Source: Bacillus subtilis (lineage in GTDB: Bacteria > Pseudomonadota > Alphaproteobacteria > Rhizobiales > Rhizobiaceae). Taken from it: DNA of 64,000 nt. Below, piece after piece: positions 27,073-34,828 of the stretch. A program made the translations under genes and the position numbers. Every line of letters starts with the position of its first letter. Within the stretch, counting starts at the first letter, position 1. The notes beneath the pieces were generated by a model that did no database searches, had not been told where the DNA came from, and worked only from the letters and a program-made list of their open reading frames with translations. Where the stretch lies: the NCBI GenBank assembly GCA_021733665.1, contig JAHREI010000002.1:248001-312000 (forward strand). Direction: 5' to 3'.

Positions 27073-27170
27073 GAGCGCATCCCGAAAAGTGCGAAGCGGT
27101 TTTCGGATAAGATGCGCGTAAAAATAGATAGAGCGGTTCCAACGATTTTATTTTAACTGGAACCGCTCTA
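27073..27170. repeat. Rhizobiales-type dispersed palindromic repeat
   Basis: A composite of two hairpins: GCGCATCCCGAAAA (27075-27088) with TTTTCGGATAAGATGCGC (27100-27117), and a perfect 13-bp repeat TAGAGCGGTTCCA (27129-27141) / TGGAACCGCTCTA (27158-27170). The phrase CCCGAAAAGTGCGAAGCGG is familiar from intergenic repeats in Brucella, Ochrobactrum and relatives. It has no coding capacity. Confidence 0.75.
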
Positions 27171-27249
27171 GTTTTTATGAGGCGGCATAGCAAGTTATTA
27201 ATGAAATAAAAAAGGTCTTATACGGGTAATAAAATGAGTCTAAGCTGAT

Positions 27250-27261
27250 GGCCTATAGGCC
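27250..27261. promoter_or_regulatory. 12-bp palindrome upstream of the BASS gene
   Basis: GGCCTATAGGCC is a perfect palindrome about 215 bp upstream of the BASS start, beyond the dispersed repeat. It is a possible operator but no regulator is evident. Confidence 0.3.
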
Positions 27262-27280
27262 TAAAGTTTCATAGGTAAAA

Positions 27281-27319
27281 TGGAAAACACCCGTCGTAAG
27301 ACTGCTCTCACGACGGGTG
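27281..27319 (-). terminator. terminator of the MHS transporter gene
   Basis: Perfect 10-bp stem CACCCGTCGT (27288-27297) / ACGACGGGTG (27310-27319). On the minus strand it is followed by TTTTCC. Confidence 0.8.
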
Positions 27320-27345
27320 CAATGAATGTGTGACTGACAGAACTG

Positions 27346-28665
27346 TCAGGCTGTCTTTTTAGTATCGCCCATTTTGGCAATGGCAAACAGGGCGATAAAG
27401 GCTGCGATACTGACATACCATGCTGGTGCGCTGTAGCCGAGCGAAGTGGTGCCGAGCCATGTCAGTGCTGCCGGAGCAAAACCACCGAAAATTGTGGTGG
27501 AGATGTTATAGGCCAGCGACATACCGGTTGAGCGGATATGGGTCGGGAAGACTTCGGACAGGGCGGAAGGAGCAACGCCAACCACACCGGCAACCATAAC
27601 ACAGAAGCAGCTCTGAACAGTGATCAGGGTGCCGAGTGTCGGGGAGTGATGCAGCCACCACAGCAGCGGATGGATAGCCACCAGCAATACGGTTGTGGTG
27701 ATTGCGAGTGTCAGACGACGACCGATCTTGTCGGAAACCGCACCTGCAGCGATACAGGCAATTGCCATCAGAATATTACTGATCAATGCCGAGATGAAAG
27801 CCTGTGATCCGGTGAAGCCGAATGCGCGCTGCACATAGACCGGCATATAGATAACCATCACATAGACGCTGGCTGCCCAGAGAACGGAGAAGGCCGTACC
27901 TTTAAGCAATGCACCGCGATAAGTGGTGAAAATCTCTTTCAGCGGCGCATGTTCTTTTTGTGCAGCTTCCGGTTTTTCGTCGAATTTTGCCTTGAAATGT
28001 GGTGTTTCATCGAGCGAACGGCGCATCCACAGACCAACCGGCGCAATCAGCAGACCGAGAATGAAAGGAATACGCCAGCCCCAGTCACCGATCTGGTCTT
28101 CAGTCAGAAGCGAGGTGACAGCGAGTGCAACAAAGGCACCGATAATATTGGAAAATGCCATACTGGCCTGCAGCCATGCAGCATATTTACCTTTTTGACC
28201 TTCCGGCGCATGTTCCACCAGAAAGGCTGCGGCACTGCCGACTTCGCCACCGGCTGAGAAACCCTGCAGCACACGGCCGGCAAGAATAATCATCGGAGCG
28301 CCGATGCCGATCGCGGCATAGGTTGGTGCAATGGCAATCAGCAGCGTACCGGCTGCCATGATCATGATTGTCAGAAACAATGCCGCTTTACGGCCGGCTT
28401 TGTCGGCATAAACGCCGAGCACAACTGCGCCCAGCGGGCGGATCAGAAAGCCGAGGCCGAAGGCCAGAAAGGACTTGATCAGTTCGACAGTGTCATTGCC
28501 GCCAGGGAAAAAATTCTTGGCGATGTAAACGGCAAACAAAGCGTAGATTGTAAAATCATACCATTCCAGCGCATTACCGATAGAAGCGGCAGCGACAGCC
28601 TTTTTGGCATTGGAATTCGGCTTTGCGTCCGATTTGATAGTTTGATTATGTGTAACGTCCGTCAT
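27346..28665 (-). CDS. MHS-family metabolite:H+ symporter, candidate thiourocanate/ergothioneine-related uptake
   Basis: A 439-aa 12-helix MFS transporter of the metabolite:H+ symporter group (ProP, KgtP and citrate carriers). Motifs: NALEWYDFTIYALFAVYIAK at the N-terminus, FLIRPLGAVVLGVYADKAGRK (motif A), GRVLQGFSAGGEVGSAAAFL and DWGWRIPF. It is divergent from the double LysR regulator that borders the ergothioneine-type catabolic cluster. It is therefore the likely importer of the pathway's substrate or of thiourocanate made in the periplasm. That role is inference; the family call is secure. Confidence 0.88.
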   Translation of the reverse strand: MTDVTHNQTIKSDAKPNSNAKKAVAAASIGNALEWYDFTIYALFAVYIAKNFFPGGNDTVELIKSFLAFGLGFLIRPLGAVVLGVYADKAGRKAALFLTIMIMAAGTLLIAIAPTYAAIGIGAPMIILAGRVLQGFSAGGEVGSAAAFLVEHAPEGQKGKYAAWLQASMAFSNIIGAFVALAVTSLLTEDQIGDWGWRIPFILGLLIAPVGLWMRRSLDETPHFKAKFDEKPEAAQKEHAPLKEIFTTYRGALLKGTAFSVLWAASVYVMVIYMPVYVQRAFGFTGSQAFISALISNILMAIACIAAGAVSDKIGRRLTLAITTTVLLVAIHPLLWWLHHSPTLGTLITVQSCFCVMVAGVVGVAPSALSEVFPTHIRSTGMSLAYNISTTIFGGFAPAALTWLGTTSLGYSAPAWYVSIAAFIALFAIAKMGDTKKTA

Positions 28666-28814
28666 ATGACAGAATCCCCCAAATATTCCGGCTGTGGTCT
28701 TTTATGTCTCATCTCCCACCAGCAATACGAGACAGTAACAATTTAACTTTGTGACGGCAGTTGACAAAAAATGAATGTCTCCATAGCGAAAAACGAAATA
28801 GTATTTCCGTAGAA

Positions 28815-28841
28815 CAATATTTTTGTATTTATGGCATATTG
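28815..28841. promoter_or_regulatory. inverted repeat in the MHS/LysR divergent promoter
   Basis: CAATAT (28815-28820) and ATATTG (28836-28841) separated by 15 bp, 44 bp before the LysR start. The spacing suits a LysR-type half-site pair, but the repeat is short and AT-rich. Confidence 0.3.
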
Positions 28842-28884
28842 GATTGATATTCTTGGTAAAAATCACTGATGAAGGTCTGTGCCT

Positions 28885-30696
28885 ATGATCGAGCTGCGGC
28901 AGCTTTCTTACTTTGTGGCGGCCTGCCATCAAACCAGTTTCAGCAAGGCGGCTGAGGTTCTCGATATTGCGCTGTCAACTTTGAGTGTGGCGCTGCAGAA
29001 TCTGGAAGAGGAAGTCGGCGCGCAACTGTTCCGCCGTGTGCCCGCAGGACTGACACCGACTGTCGCTGGACGCTGGCTCTATCGCGCAGCAATTCCACTG
29101 TTACAAGCAGAGGCCTTTACCCGTCAGGCGGCTATGAAAGAAGGCGCACCGCAGCAGGATTTCAGCCACTTGGTGGTTGAAGTGCAACTGATGTTCTCGC
29201 TCGGCAATGTCTCCAAGGCCATCAGCTCGGCTTTGGTTGGTCTGCAAAAAGACTATCCGGAAGTGTTTATCGAGCCGCATTGGGGCAGTGCGGATGGTGA
29301 ACCCGCATTGCCGCTGACAGAGAGTGCGAAAAGCAGCCGGATTATTTTCAGTTATGAGAAAAAGGGTGTCGCCATCCATGATGATCCGTGGGTGCTGGCG
29401 CGCAGCCTGCCGGTACAGTCTGGTGAAGCACCTGCTTTGCAGGATATGCTTGCAGGTCCGGTGATTGTTCCGGCGCTGCCGGAGCCGCTCTTGCAGGATT
29501 TGTCAGGCTATTTACAGCAGCATCCGGTTAAAAACATCCGTTTTACGCAGGATCATCCGGGCACACTGGCGCGCTTGAGCGGGGAGAATCCCGATACAGC
29601 TTTTCTGGTGCCGCAAAGCACACTTGCCAACCGCATGGGGCTGCATCGCCTGAAACTGGTGCCGCTTGATCCGCCGCTTATCAGTCAGGTGCGGGTGCAT
29701 ATTGCCGATCCGCATCCGGTGGCGGAAGAAACCGTGCGCCGTATCCGTGCGGCGCTGGCATCCGGAGAGCCTTCAGCACTCTATCAGCCGCAACTGACCA
29801 GACGGCAATTCAGCTATTTTCGTTTGATTGACAATAACCGCAATCTGACTGCTGCTGCCCGTGTGGCTAAAGTTGCTCAACCGGCAATTACCGGTCAGCT
29901 GCGTAAGATGGAGCAGGTGATCGGCAAACAGTTATTTGAACGCCGCCGCGATGGTCTGGTGCCGACTGAAGCAGGGCGCATCTTTCGTATTGGCAGTGAG
30001 CTGATTGAAGCCCGCTTGCAATCTATGGCCGTGCATAGTGCCGGATCATTGGGGCGCAACCGGTCGCGTTTGCGGATTGGTGTTCTGCCCTCGGTCAGTC
30101 AGGAGAGTACTTTGCTGGCAGGCATGACCGATGCGGTGCTGCGCTGGCGCAAAAGCCACCCGCAGATTGACCTGCAAATTCTCGAGGCGCCGACAAGTGT
30201 TTTGCAGGATTGGGTGCAAGCGGGAGTGATCAGTCTTGCCGTGCTGGAAACTGATATGCCGCATATGGCGCGTTTCAGCCTCAATGTTGAAGAGCCGCTG
30301 TCGCTGATCTGTCATCCTGATCTGGCAGCAGAACTCTCTCAGGATACAGGCGTTGATCTGGAGGCGCTGCGTCAGGTTCCGCTGGTGCTGCCGACTATGA
30401 CCTTTGGCATCCGGCAATTGCTGGAAGCCCAATTAAGCGAGCACAACCTGTCGCTGGAGCCAGTAATTGAAATTAACTCACTGCCGATGATGATCGCAAT
30501 GATCCGGCGTGAAAAGCTGGCAACCTTGTTGCCGGTCTCAGCTGTGCGCCGTGATCTGGAGCAGGGTACGTTGGTGAGCCTTGAGCTGAAGCCACATATT
30601 CTGCGCAGATTGTTTGTGATCTATTCCAATGCCCGCACCCTGACAGTTGCCGAAAGAGAGCTGGTGCGCGAATTGCGCGAGGCACTTACACCATAA
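28885..30696 (+). CDS. double-length LysR regulator (two complete LysR units in tandem)
   Basis: A 603-aa single ORF from the ATG at 28885 (GAAGG upstream; a GTG at 28879 would add two residues). Residues 1-60 form a LysR helix-turn-helix (LRQLSYFVAACHQTSFSKAA, VALQNLEEEVGAQLFRR), followed by about 235 residues matching an effector domain. A second helix-turn-helix begins near 304 (LTRRQFSYFRLIDNNRNLTA, ITGQLRKMEQVIGKQLFERR), with its own effector domain to the end. Ordinary LysR proteins are about 300 aa. It is flanked by the MHS transporter (divergent) and the hydratase gene (convergent), so it is the probable regulator of the catabolic cluster. Confidence 0.9.
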   Translation: MIELRQLSYFVAACHQTSFSKAAEVLDIALSTLSVALQNLEEEVGAQLFRRVPAGLTPTVAGRWLYRAAIPLLQAEAFTRQAAMKEGAPQQDFSHLVVEVQLMFSLGNVSKAISSALVGLQKDYPEVFIEPHWGSADGEPALPLTESAKSSRIIFSYEKKGVAIHDDPWVLARSLPVQSGEAPALQDMLAGPVIVPALPEPLLQDLSGYLQQHPVKNIRFTQDHPGTLARLSGENPDTAFLVPQSTLANRMGLHRLKLVPLDPPLISQVRVHIADPHPVAEETVRRIRAALASGEPSALYQPQLTRRQFSYFRLIDNNRNLTAAARVAKVAQPAITGQLRKMEQVIGKQLFERRRDGLVPTEAGRIFRIGSELIEARLQSMAVHSAGSLGRNRSRLRIGVLPSVSQESTLLAGMTDAVLRWRKSHPQIDLQILEAPTSVLQDWVQAGVISLAVLETDMPHMARFSLNVEEPLSLICHPDLAAELSQDTGVDLEALRQVPLVLPTMTFGIRQLLEAQLSEHNLSLEPVIEINSLPMMIAMIRREKLATLLPVSAVRRDLEQGTLVSLELKPHILRRLFVIYSNARTLTVAERELVRELREALTP

Positions 30697-30710
30697 TCGA
30701 CCTATATATG

Positions 30711-30746
30711 AAAACAGGCGAAACCGGAGTTTCGCCTGTTTTCTTT
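30711..30746. terminator. bidirectional terminator between the LysR and hydratase genes
   Basis: Perfect 13-bp stem AAAACAGGCGAAA (30711-30723) / TTTCGCCTGTTTT (30730-30742) with T-rich flanks on both strands. Confidence 0.9.
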
Positions 30747-30769
30747 ACGGGGGAGGATTAACTGGTTTC

Positions 30770-32416
30770 TTATGCCAGATTGAAGTGACGGATGTTTTTC
30801 TTTTCCGCTTCATCAAGCGCTTCTTCATAACCGGCATCGGCATAACGCATCACGCCGAGCGAAGTGTCATTGGTCAGCGACAGCTCAATGCGGGAATCTG
30901 CATCTCCCGTGCCATCGGCCACCACAGTTACACCCGCGCTGGTCATGTAGCCGGAATAGCCGCCGCCGCCGGAATGGATCGCGACCAGATCAGCCTGCGA
31001 GGAGCACATAGCCAGACCATTAATCAGCGGCCAGTCGGCAATCGCATCAGAACCGTCACGCATATTTTCCGTCATGATATTCGGATGCGCCATGGCACCG
31101 GCATCAAGATGATCGCGGGTAAAGGCAACAGGACCAGACAGTGTACCGTCACGCACCATGCTGTTCACAGCGAGTGCCAACTGGGTGCGTTCGCCATGAC
31201 CAAGCCATGCAATACGCGCTGGCAGACCTTCAAACGGCACATTCTCACCAGCGAGATGAATCCAGTTGGTGACAATGCGGTTATTCGCAAATGCCTTGAG
31301 GATGTAATTGTCGATAATGCGGATATCTTCCTGATTATTCGACAGAGCAATCCAGCGGAACGGGCCAATCGCACGGCAGAACAGCGGGCGCAGGAAGGCT
31401 TCGGTGAAGACCGGAATATTGAACGCATCAGCCACACCGCCGTCTTTGGCATGGGTGCGGATCAGGTTACCGTTGTCAAACACCACTGAACCGGCTTTCT
31501 GGAAACCGAGCATTGCCGTAACGTGACGAACGATGGAAGCGCGGCTTTCATTCATTAGTGTCTGCGGATCGCTTTTGCGCATCGCGCGGGCTTCATCCAG
31601 CGAGCGGGTTGCCGGTACATAGCCGTAAACCAGATCATGAGCGGAAGTCTGGTCGGTCACGATGTCCGGAATGATATTGCGTGCCAGAATTTGCTCATAA
31701 AGATCAGCGGCATTGCCGTGAACGCCGATGGAGACGGCACGTTTCTCGGCCATTGCTGTTTTGACCTGCGCCAGCGCATCGTCCAGATCTTTGGCAATCA
31801 CATCAAGGAAGCCGATATCTTTGCGCTTCTGAATGCGTTCCTGATCAATTTCAACGCAGAGGGTAACCGCACCGGCCATACGGCCTGCGAGTGGCTGCGC
31901 GCCGCCCATACCGCCAAGACCGGCAGTGAGGATCAGACGTCCGGCCAGATCATTGCTGAAGCTCTGTTCGGCAATGCGCATGAAGATTTCATAGGTACCC
32001 TGAATAACACCCTGCGAGCCGATATACTGCCAGTCACCGGCAGTAAGACCACCCCAGCAGATCAGGTTCTGCTTTTCCCATTCGTAGAAATTTTCAGCCT
32101 TCGCCCACTGACCAACCATATTACAGTTGGCCATAATCACGACCGGTGCCTGTTTATGGGTTTTCAGAATACCGATTGGTTTGCCGGACTGCACGACGAG
32201 GGTTTCGTCTTCTTCAATCTTATGCAGGCTTTCAACGATCTTGTCATGGGACGGCCAGTCGCGTGCAGCTTTACCGAGTGCAGCATAGACCACCAGATTG
32301 TCCGGGTCTTCACCCACAGCCAGCACGTTTTCCATGAGGCGCAGCAGGCCTTCAGCGCGCCAGTTTTTACAGCGTAGCTCGGTGCCGGATGTGACGTTAA
32401 ATTGTTTCTTGGACAT
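30770..32416 (-). CDS. urocanate hydratase-family enzyme, probable thiourocanate hydratase
   Basis: A 548-aa NAD+-dependent HutU homologue. The family is clear from GLGGMGGAQPLAGRMAG (NAD loop, near 167-183), RPLFCRAIGPFRW and FTRDHLDAGAMAHPN. It departs from ordinary urocanase at places conserved in HutU. The usual HHGGGVGMGFSQH region reads HSGGGGYSGYMTSAG (about 480-494), and the usual YGNNIR reads NGNLIR. No hutH with MIO, hutI or hutG is nearby; instead it sits in an operon with a desulfurase, hydantoinase and carbamoylase. This fits hydration of thiourocanate to the thiohydantoin propionate of ergothioneine catabolism. Last gene of the operon, 24 bp after the DUF917 gene. Confidence 0.82.
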   Translation of the reverse strand: MSKKQFNVTSGTELRCKNWRAEGLLRLMENVLAVGEDPDNLVVYAALGKAARDWPSHDKIVESLHKIEEDETLVVQSGKPIGILKTHKQAPVVIMANCNMVGQWAKAENFYEWEKQNLICWGGLTAGDWQYIGSQGVIQGTYEIFMRIAEQSFSNDLAGRLILTAGLGGMGGAQPLAGRMAGAVTLCVEIDQERIQKRKDIGFLDVIAKDLDDALAQVKTAMAEKRAVSIGVHGNAADLYEQILARNIIPDIVTDQTSAHDLVYGYVPATRSLDEARAMRKSDPQTLMNESRASIVRHVTAMLGFQKAGSVVFDNGNLIRTHAKDGGVADAFNIPVFTEAFLRPLFCRAIGPFRWIALSNNQEDIRIIDNYILKAFANNRIVTNWIHLAGENVPFEGLPARIAWLGHGERTQLALAVNSMVRDGTLSGPVAFTRDHLDAGAMAHPNIMTENMRDGSDAIADWPLINGLAMCSSQADLVAIHSGGGGYSGYMTSAGVTVVADGTGDADSRIELSLTNDTSLGVMRYADAGYEEALDEAEKKNIRHFNLA

Positions 32417-32440
32417 AGTATTTCTTTCAGTATTGATAAC

Positions 32441-33529
32441 TCAGGCCAGTGCGTAATCGGCAAGGGAAATGCCGAGTGCCTTTTCGACAATCGGATAAAC
32501 GCTCGGGTCTTTGACCGAGGCGCTGAGCGGGATTTCCGTTTTGGCGATGTGGAACACCAGAATTTCCATGCCCTCATGGACATTGCCGACACTGACAGGG
32601 CTGCCATTGGTATCGAGCGTGGTAATCACATCAGGGAAGGTGGCAAGACGCTGACCGTCATCATCATCCACTGCCATATATTCGTTCATCACATGCAGGA
32701 TCACATCGCGGTTGCCGTCACGCACGGTGATGGTGCCGATGTCGAAAGCTTCCTGAGTGTAATGCACATTTTTGGCAGTAACTTTGCCCTGTGCGAGAAT
32801 GCTGCCATTGGTGGTTTTGCAGATTGCATCAATCACCGCAGTCGCACCTTTGCTCTGGGCTGCGCGAATGGCTTCGCCAAGGGTCAGGGCACGGGAAATG
32901 CCGCCGAGCGCTGCATTCTTGCGCACATAGGAAGCACGCAGCGGATTGCGGCAGCTGGCGATGAAACCACCGGACATATCGGAAGCTTTGCGCAGGATCG
33001 GCGAGATTTTGGCTGTCGCCCCACGTGTCACCAGCTCGATATAGGAGTTGGAACCGCGATGGCCGCCAACGGCTGTCTGGATCATCTGCTCAGGGCTGTT
33101 GGCCATGCCGATGGAACCCATATCGCCGGTCGGATGCGCGCGGATATCGCCTACAGCATCAATCACCTTGGTGCCGAGAACAGCGGAAGGCAGCCAGGCA
33201 TTCATGGTGCTGGACATGCCGTTCTGGCCGATCATCAGGCCATAGACTTCGTCGCCCAGCTCATATTGTAGCAGTTCAACGGCTTTCACATAGTCGATGC
33301 CGAGCATTTCCCACTGGGTAGTGCTGGCCGGTGCGCCGATCGCAGCGGCTGTGGCAATCCATGCGTCGTCGGATACTTCTTCCATATCCACCAGTTCAGG
33401 CCGGCCAATGGTGACCGCAGTAGTACCCAGCATGCGGCCATGCTCGACCCAGCCGCCGCCACCGGCTGCAAAGACCGAACCGCCTGCAATTGCGGATTCC
33501 ACGTCATCCAATGTTAAAATACGCCCCAT
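32441..33529 (-). CDS. DUF917 / S-methyl-thiohydantoin desulfurase-family protein
   Basis: A 362-aa cytoplasmic protein of the DUF917 (S-Me-THD) family. It has the Gly-rich N-terminus SVFAAGGGGWVEHGRML (about 18-34), IGQNGMSSTMNAWLPSA near the middle and the C-terminal beta-rich domain ending EKALGISLADYALA. Family knowledge assigns desulfurization of thiohydantoins. In the operon it would act between the HutU-like hydratase and the cyclic amidohydrolase, converting the thiohydantoin to hydantoin-5-propionate with release of sulfide (or of methanethiol if the substrate is S-methylated). A strong GAGGAGG precedes the ATG, 12 bp after the carbamoylase stop. Confidence 0.78.
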   Translation of the reverse strand: MGRILTLDDVESAIAGGSVFAAGGGGWVEHGRMLGTTAVTIGRPELVDMEEVSDDAWIATAAAIGAPASTTQWEMLGIDYVKAVELLQYELGDEVYGLMIGQNGMSSTMNAWLPSAVLGTKVIDAVGDIRAHPTGDMGSIGMANSPEQMIQTAVGGHRGSNSYIELVTRGATAKISPILRKASDMSGGFIASCRNPLRASYVRKNAALGGISRALTLGEAIRAAQSKGATAVIDAICKTTNGSILAQGKVTAKNVHYTQEAFDIGTITVRDGNRDVILHVMNEYMAVDDDDGQRLATFPDVITTLDTNGSPVSVGNVHEGMEILVFHIAKTEIPLSASVKDPSVYPIVEKALGISLADYALA

Positions 33530-33541
33530 AATGGCCTCCTC

Positions 33542-34828
33542 TTAAATGCTGTTATGCGTTTGATTGGTAACCGGTGTGCGCTCGTCAAAACGGCGCACTG
33601 CCGCAAACATTGCTGCAGCACCTGCTGCAATGTCGTGTTTTTCTGCCCATTCTTCCGGTGTGTGGCTGCGTCCGCCGAGGCATGGCACAAAGACCATGGC
33701 TGCCGGTGCCAGCTGGCCGATAAAGGCCGCATCATGCCCCGCACCACTGGCGAGTTGCAGATGGCTGTGGCCGAGCGCATCGGCGCTTTTTGCCAGATCA
33801 TCCAGCAGGCCTAAGTCACAATCCATCGGCATGGTGTCGGAAAGGGTCTTGAAGTGGCTGCGCTCCACATTGGCCTTTTCGGCAGCAAGTTGTGTTGCCG
33901 CATCAATGCTTTCCAGAAAGCGCAGAGTTTTTTCACGTTTGCCGGTGCGGATATCAACAATAACTTTGGCCTGTTCCGGCACCACATTGGCACCGCCCGG
34001 TTCAAGGGTGAGAATGCCGACAGTGGCAACAAAATAGCCGTCCGGCTCGGATGCTAAAGCTTCGGCCTGTTTACGGATTGCAGTGACGGCTTGCGCCGCC
34101 GCATAGAGCGCATCGCGGCGCATATGCATCGGTGTGGTGCCCGCATGGTCAGCGGCACCCTGAAACGCGATTTCCAGACGGGTGATGCCGACAATGCCGG
34201 TCACCAGACCCAAATCCGTTTTGCTTTGTTCCAGCACAGGGCCTTGCTCAATATGCAGTTCCAGATAGGCGGCAATATCCTTGCGCACAGCTTCTGATAG
34301 CTTGGCCGGATTACCACCGACACGGATCAGCGCATTGCCTAAGCGCTCATCCTGCGGGCCGGTAAAATCGAGCATGGCATTGGTGAGCTGACCGCTCATG
34401 CCGCGACTGCCGACACAAGAGAGGCCGTATTCACTCGGTTCTTCTGCGAGAAAATCCACCACTTCCAGATTGTGCTGCAATTCAATACCGGCATCGCGCA
34501 GGGCGCGGGCAACTTCGAGTGACGCCACTACACCGGCAATGCCGTCAAAGCGTCCGCCGGATGGCACAGTATCACTATGCGACCCCATCATAATGGTTTT
34601 AGCGTGCGGCTTGGCACCGGTACGGCGACCGATCAGATTGCCTGCGGTATCAATGCGCACCTCAAGACCGGCGGCTTTAAACTGCTCAATCAGATAGGCA
34701 CGGCCAGCCAGAAAACGCGGCGTAAAGGAACGGCGTGTGTAAGGTTTGCCCGGCTCGGTGATATCGGCTAGCGCCATAATATCCTGCCAGAGCCGGTCAC
34801 CATCGACGAGCGTATTGGAGGCCGCCAT
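33542..34828 (-). CDS. M20-family N-carbamoyl-L-amino acid hydrolase, probable N-carbamoylglutamate amidohydrolase
   Basis: A 428-aa dinuclear metal hydrolase of the allantoate amidohydrolase/beta-ureidopropionase group. Metal and catalytic residues visible: H84 and D86 in GSHSDTVPSGG, D95 in GRFDGIAG, E129-E130 in FLAEEPSEYG, H192 in LHIEQGPVLE, and a late His in GGRSHTPEEW. In the cluster it would release glutamate, CO2 and ammonia from N-carbamoyl-L-glutamate. Its ATG overlaps the stop of the upstream hydantoinase gene by one base (TAATG), so the two are translationally coupled. Confidence 0.85.
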   Translation of the reverse strand: MAASNTLVDGDRLWQDIMALADITEPGKPYTRRSFTPRFLAGRAYLIEQFKAAGLEVRIDTAGNLIGRRTGAKPHAKTIMMGSHSDTVPSGGRFDGIAGVVASLEVARALRDAGIELQHNLEVVDFLAEEPSEYGLSCVGSRGMSGQLTNAMLDFTGPQDERLGNALIRVGGNPAKLSEAVRKDIAAYLELHIEQGPVLEQSKTDLGLVTGIVGITRLEIAFQGAADHAGTTPMHMRRDALYAAAQAVTAIRKQAEALASEPDGYFVATVGILTLEPGGANVVPEQAKVIVDIRTGKREKTLRFLESIDAATQLAAEKANVERSHFKTLSDTMPMDCDLGLLDDLAKSADALGHSHLQLASGAGHDAAFIGQLAPAAMVFVPCLGGRSHTPEEWAEKHDIAAGAAAMFAAVRRFDERTPVTNQTHNSI

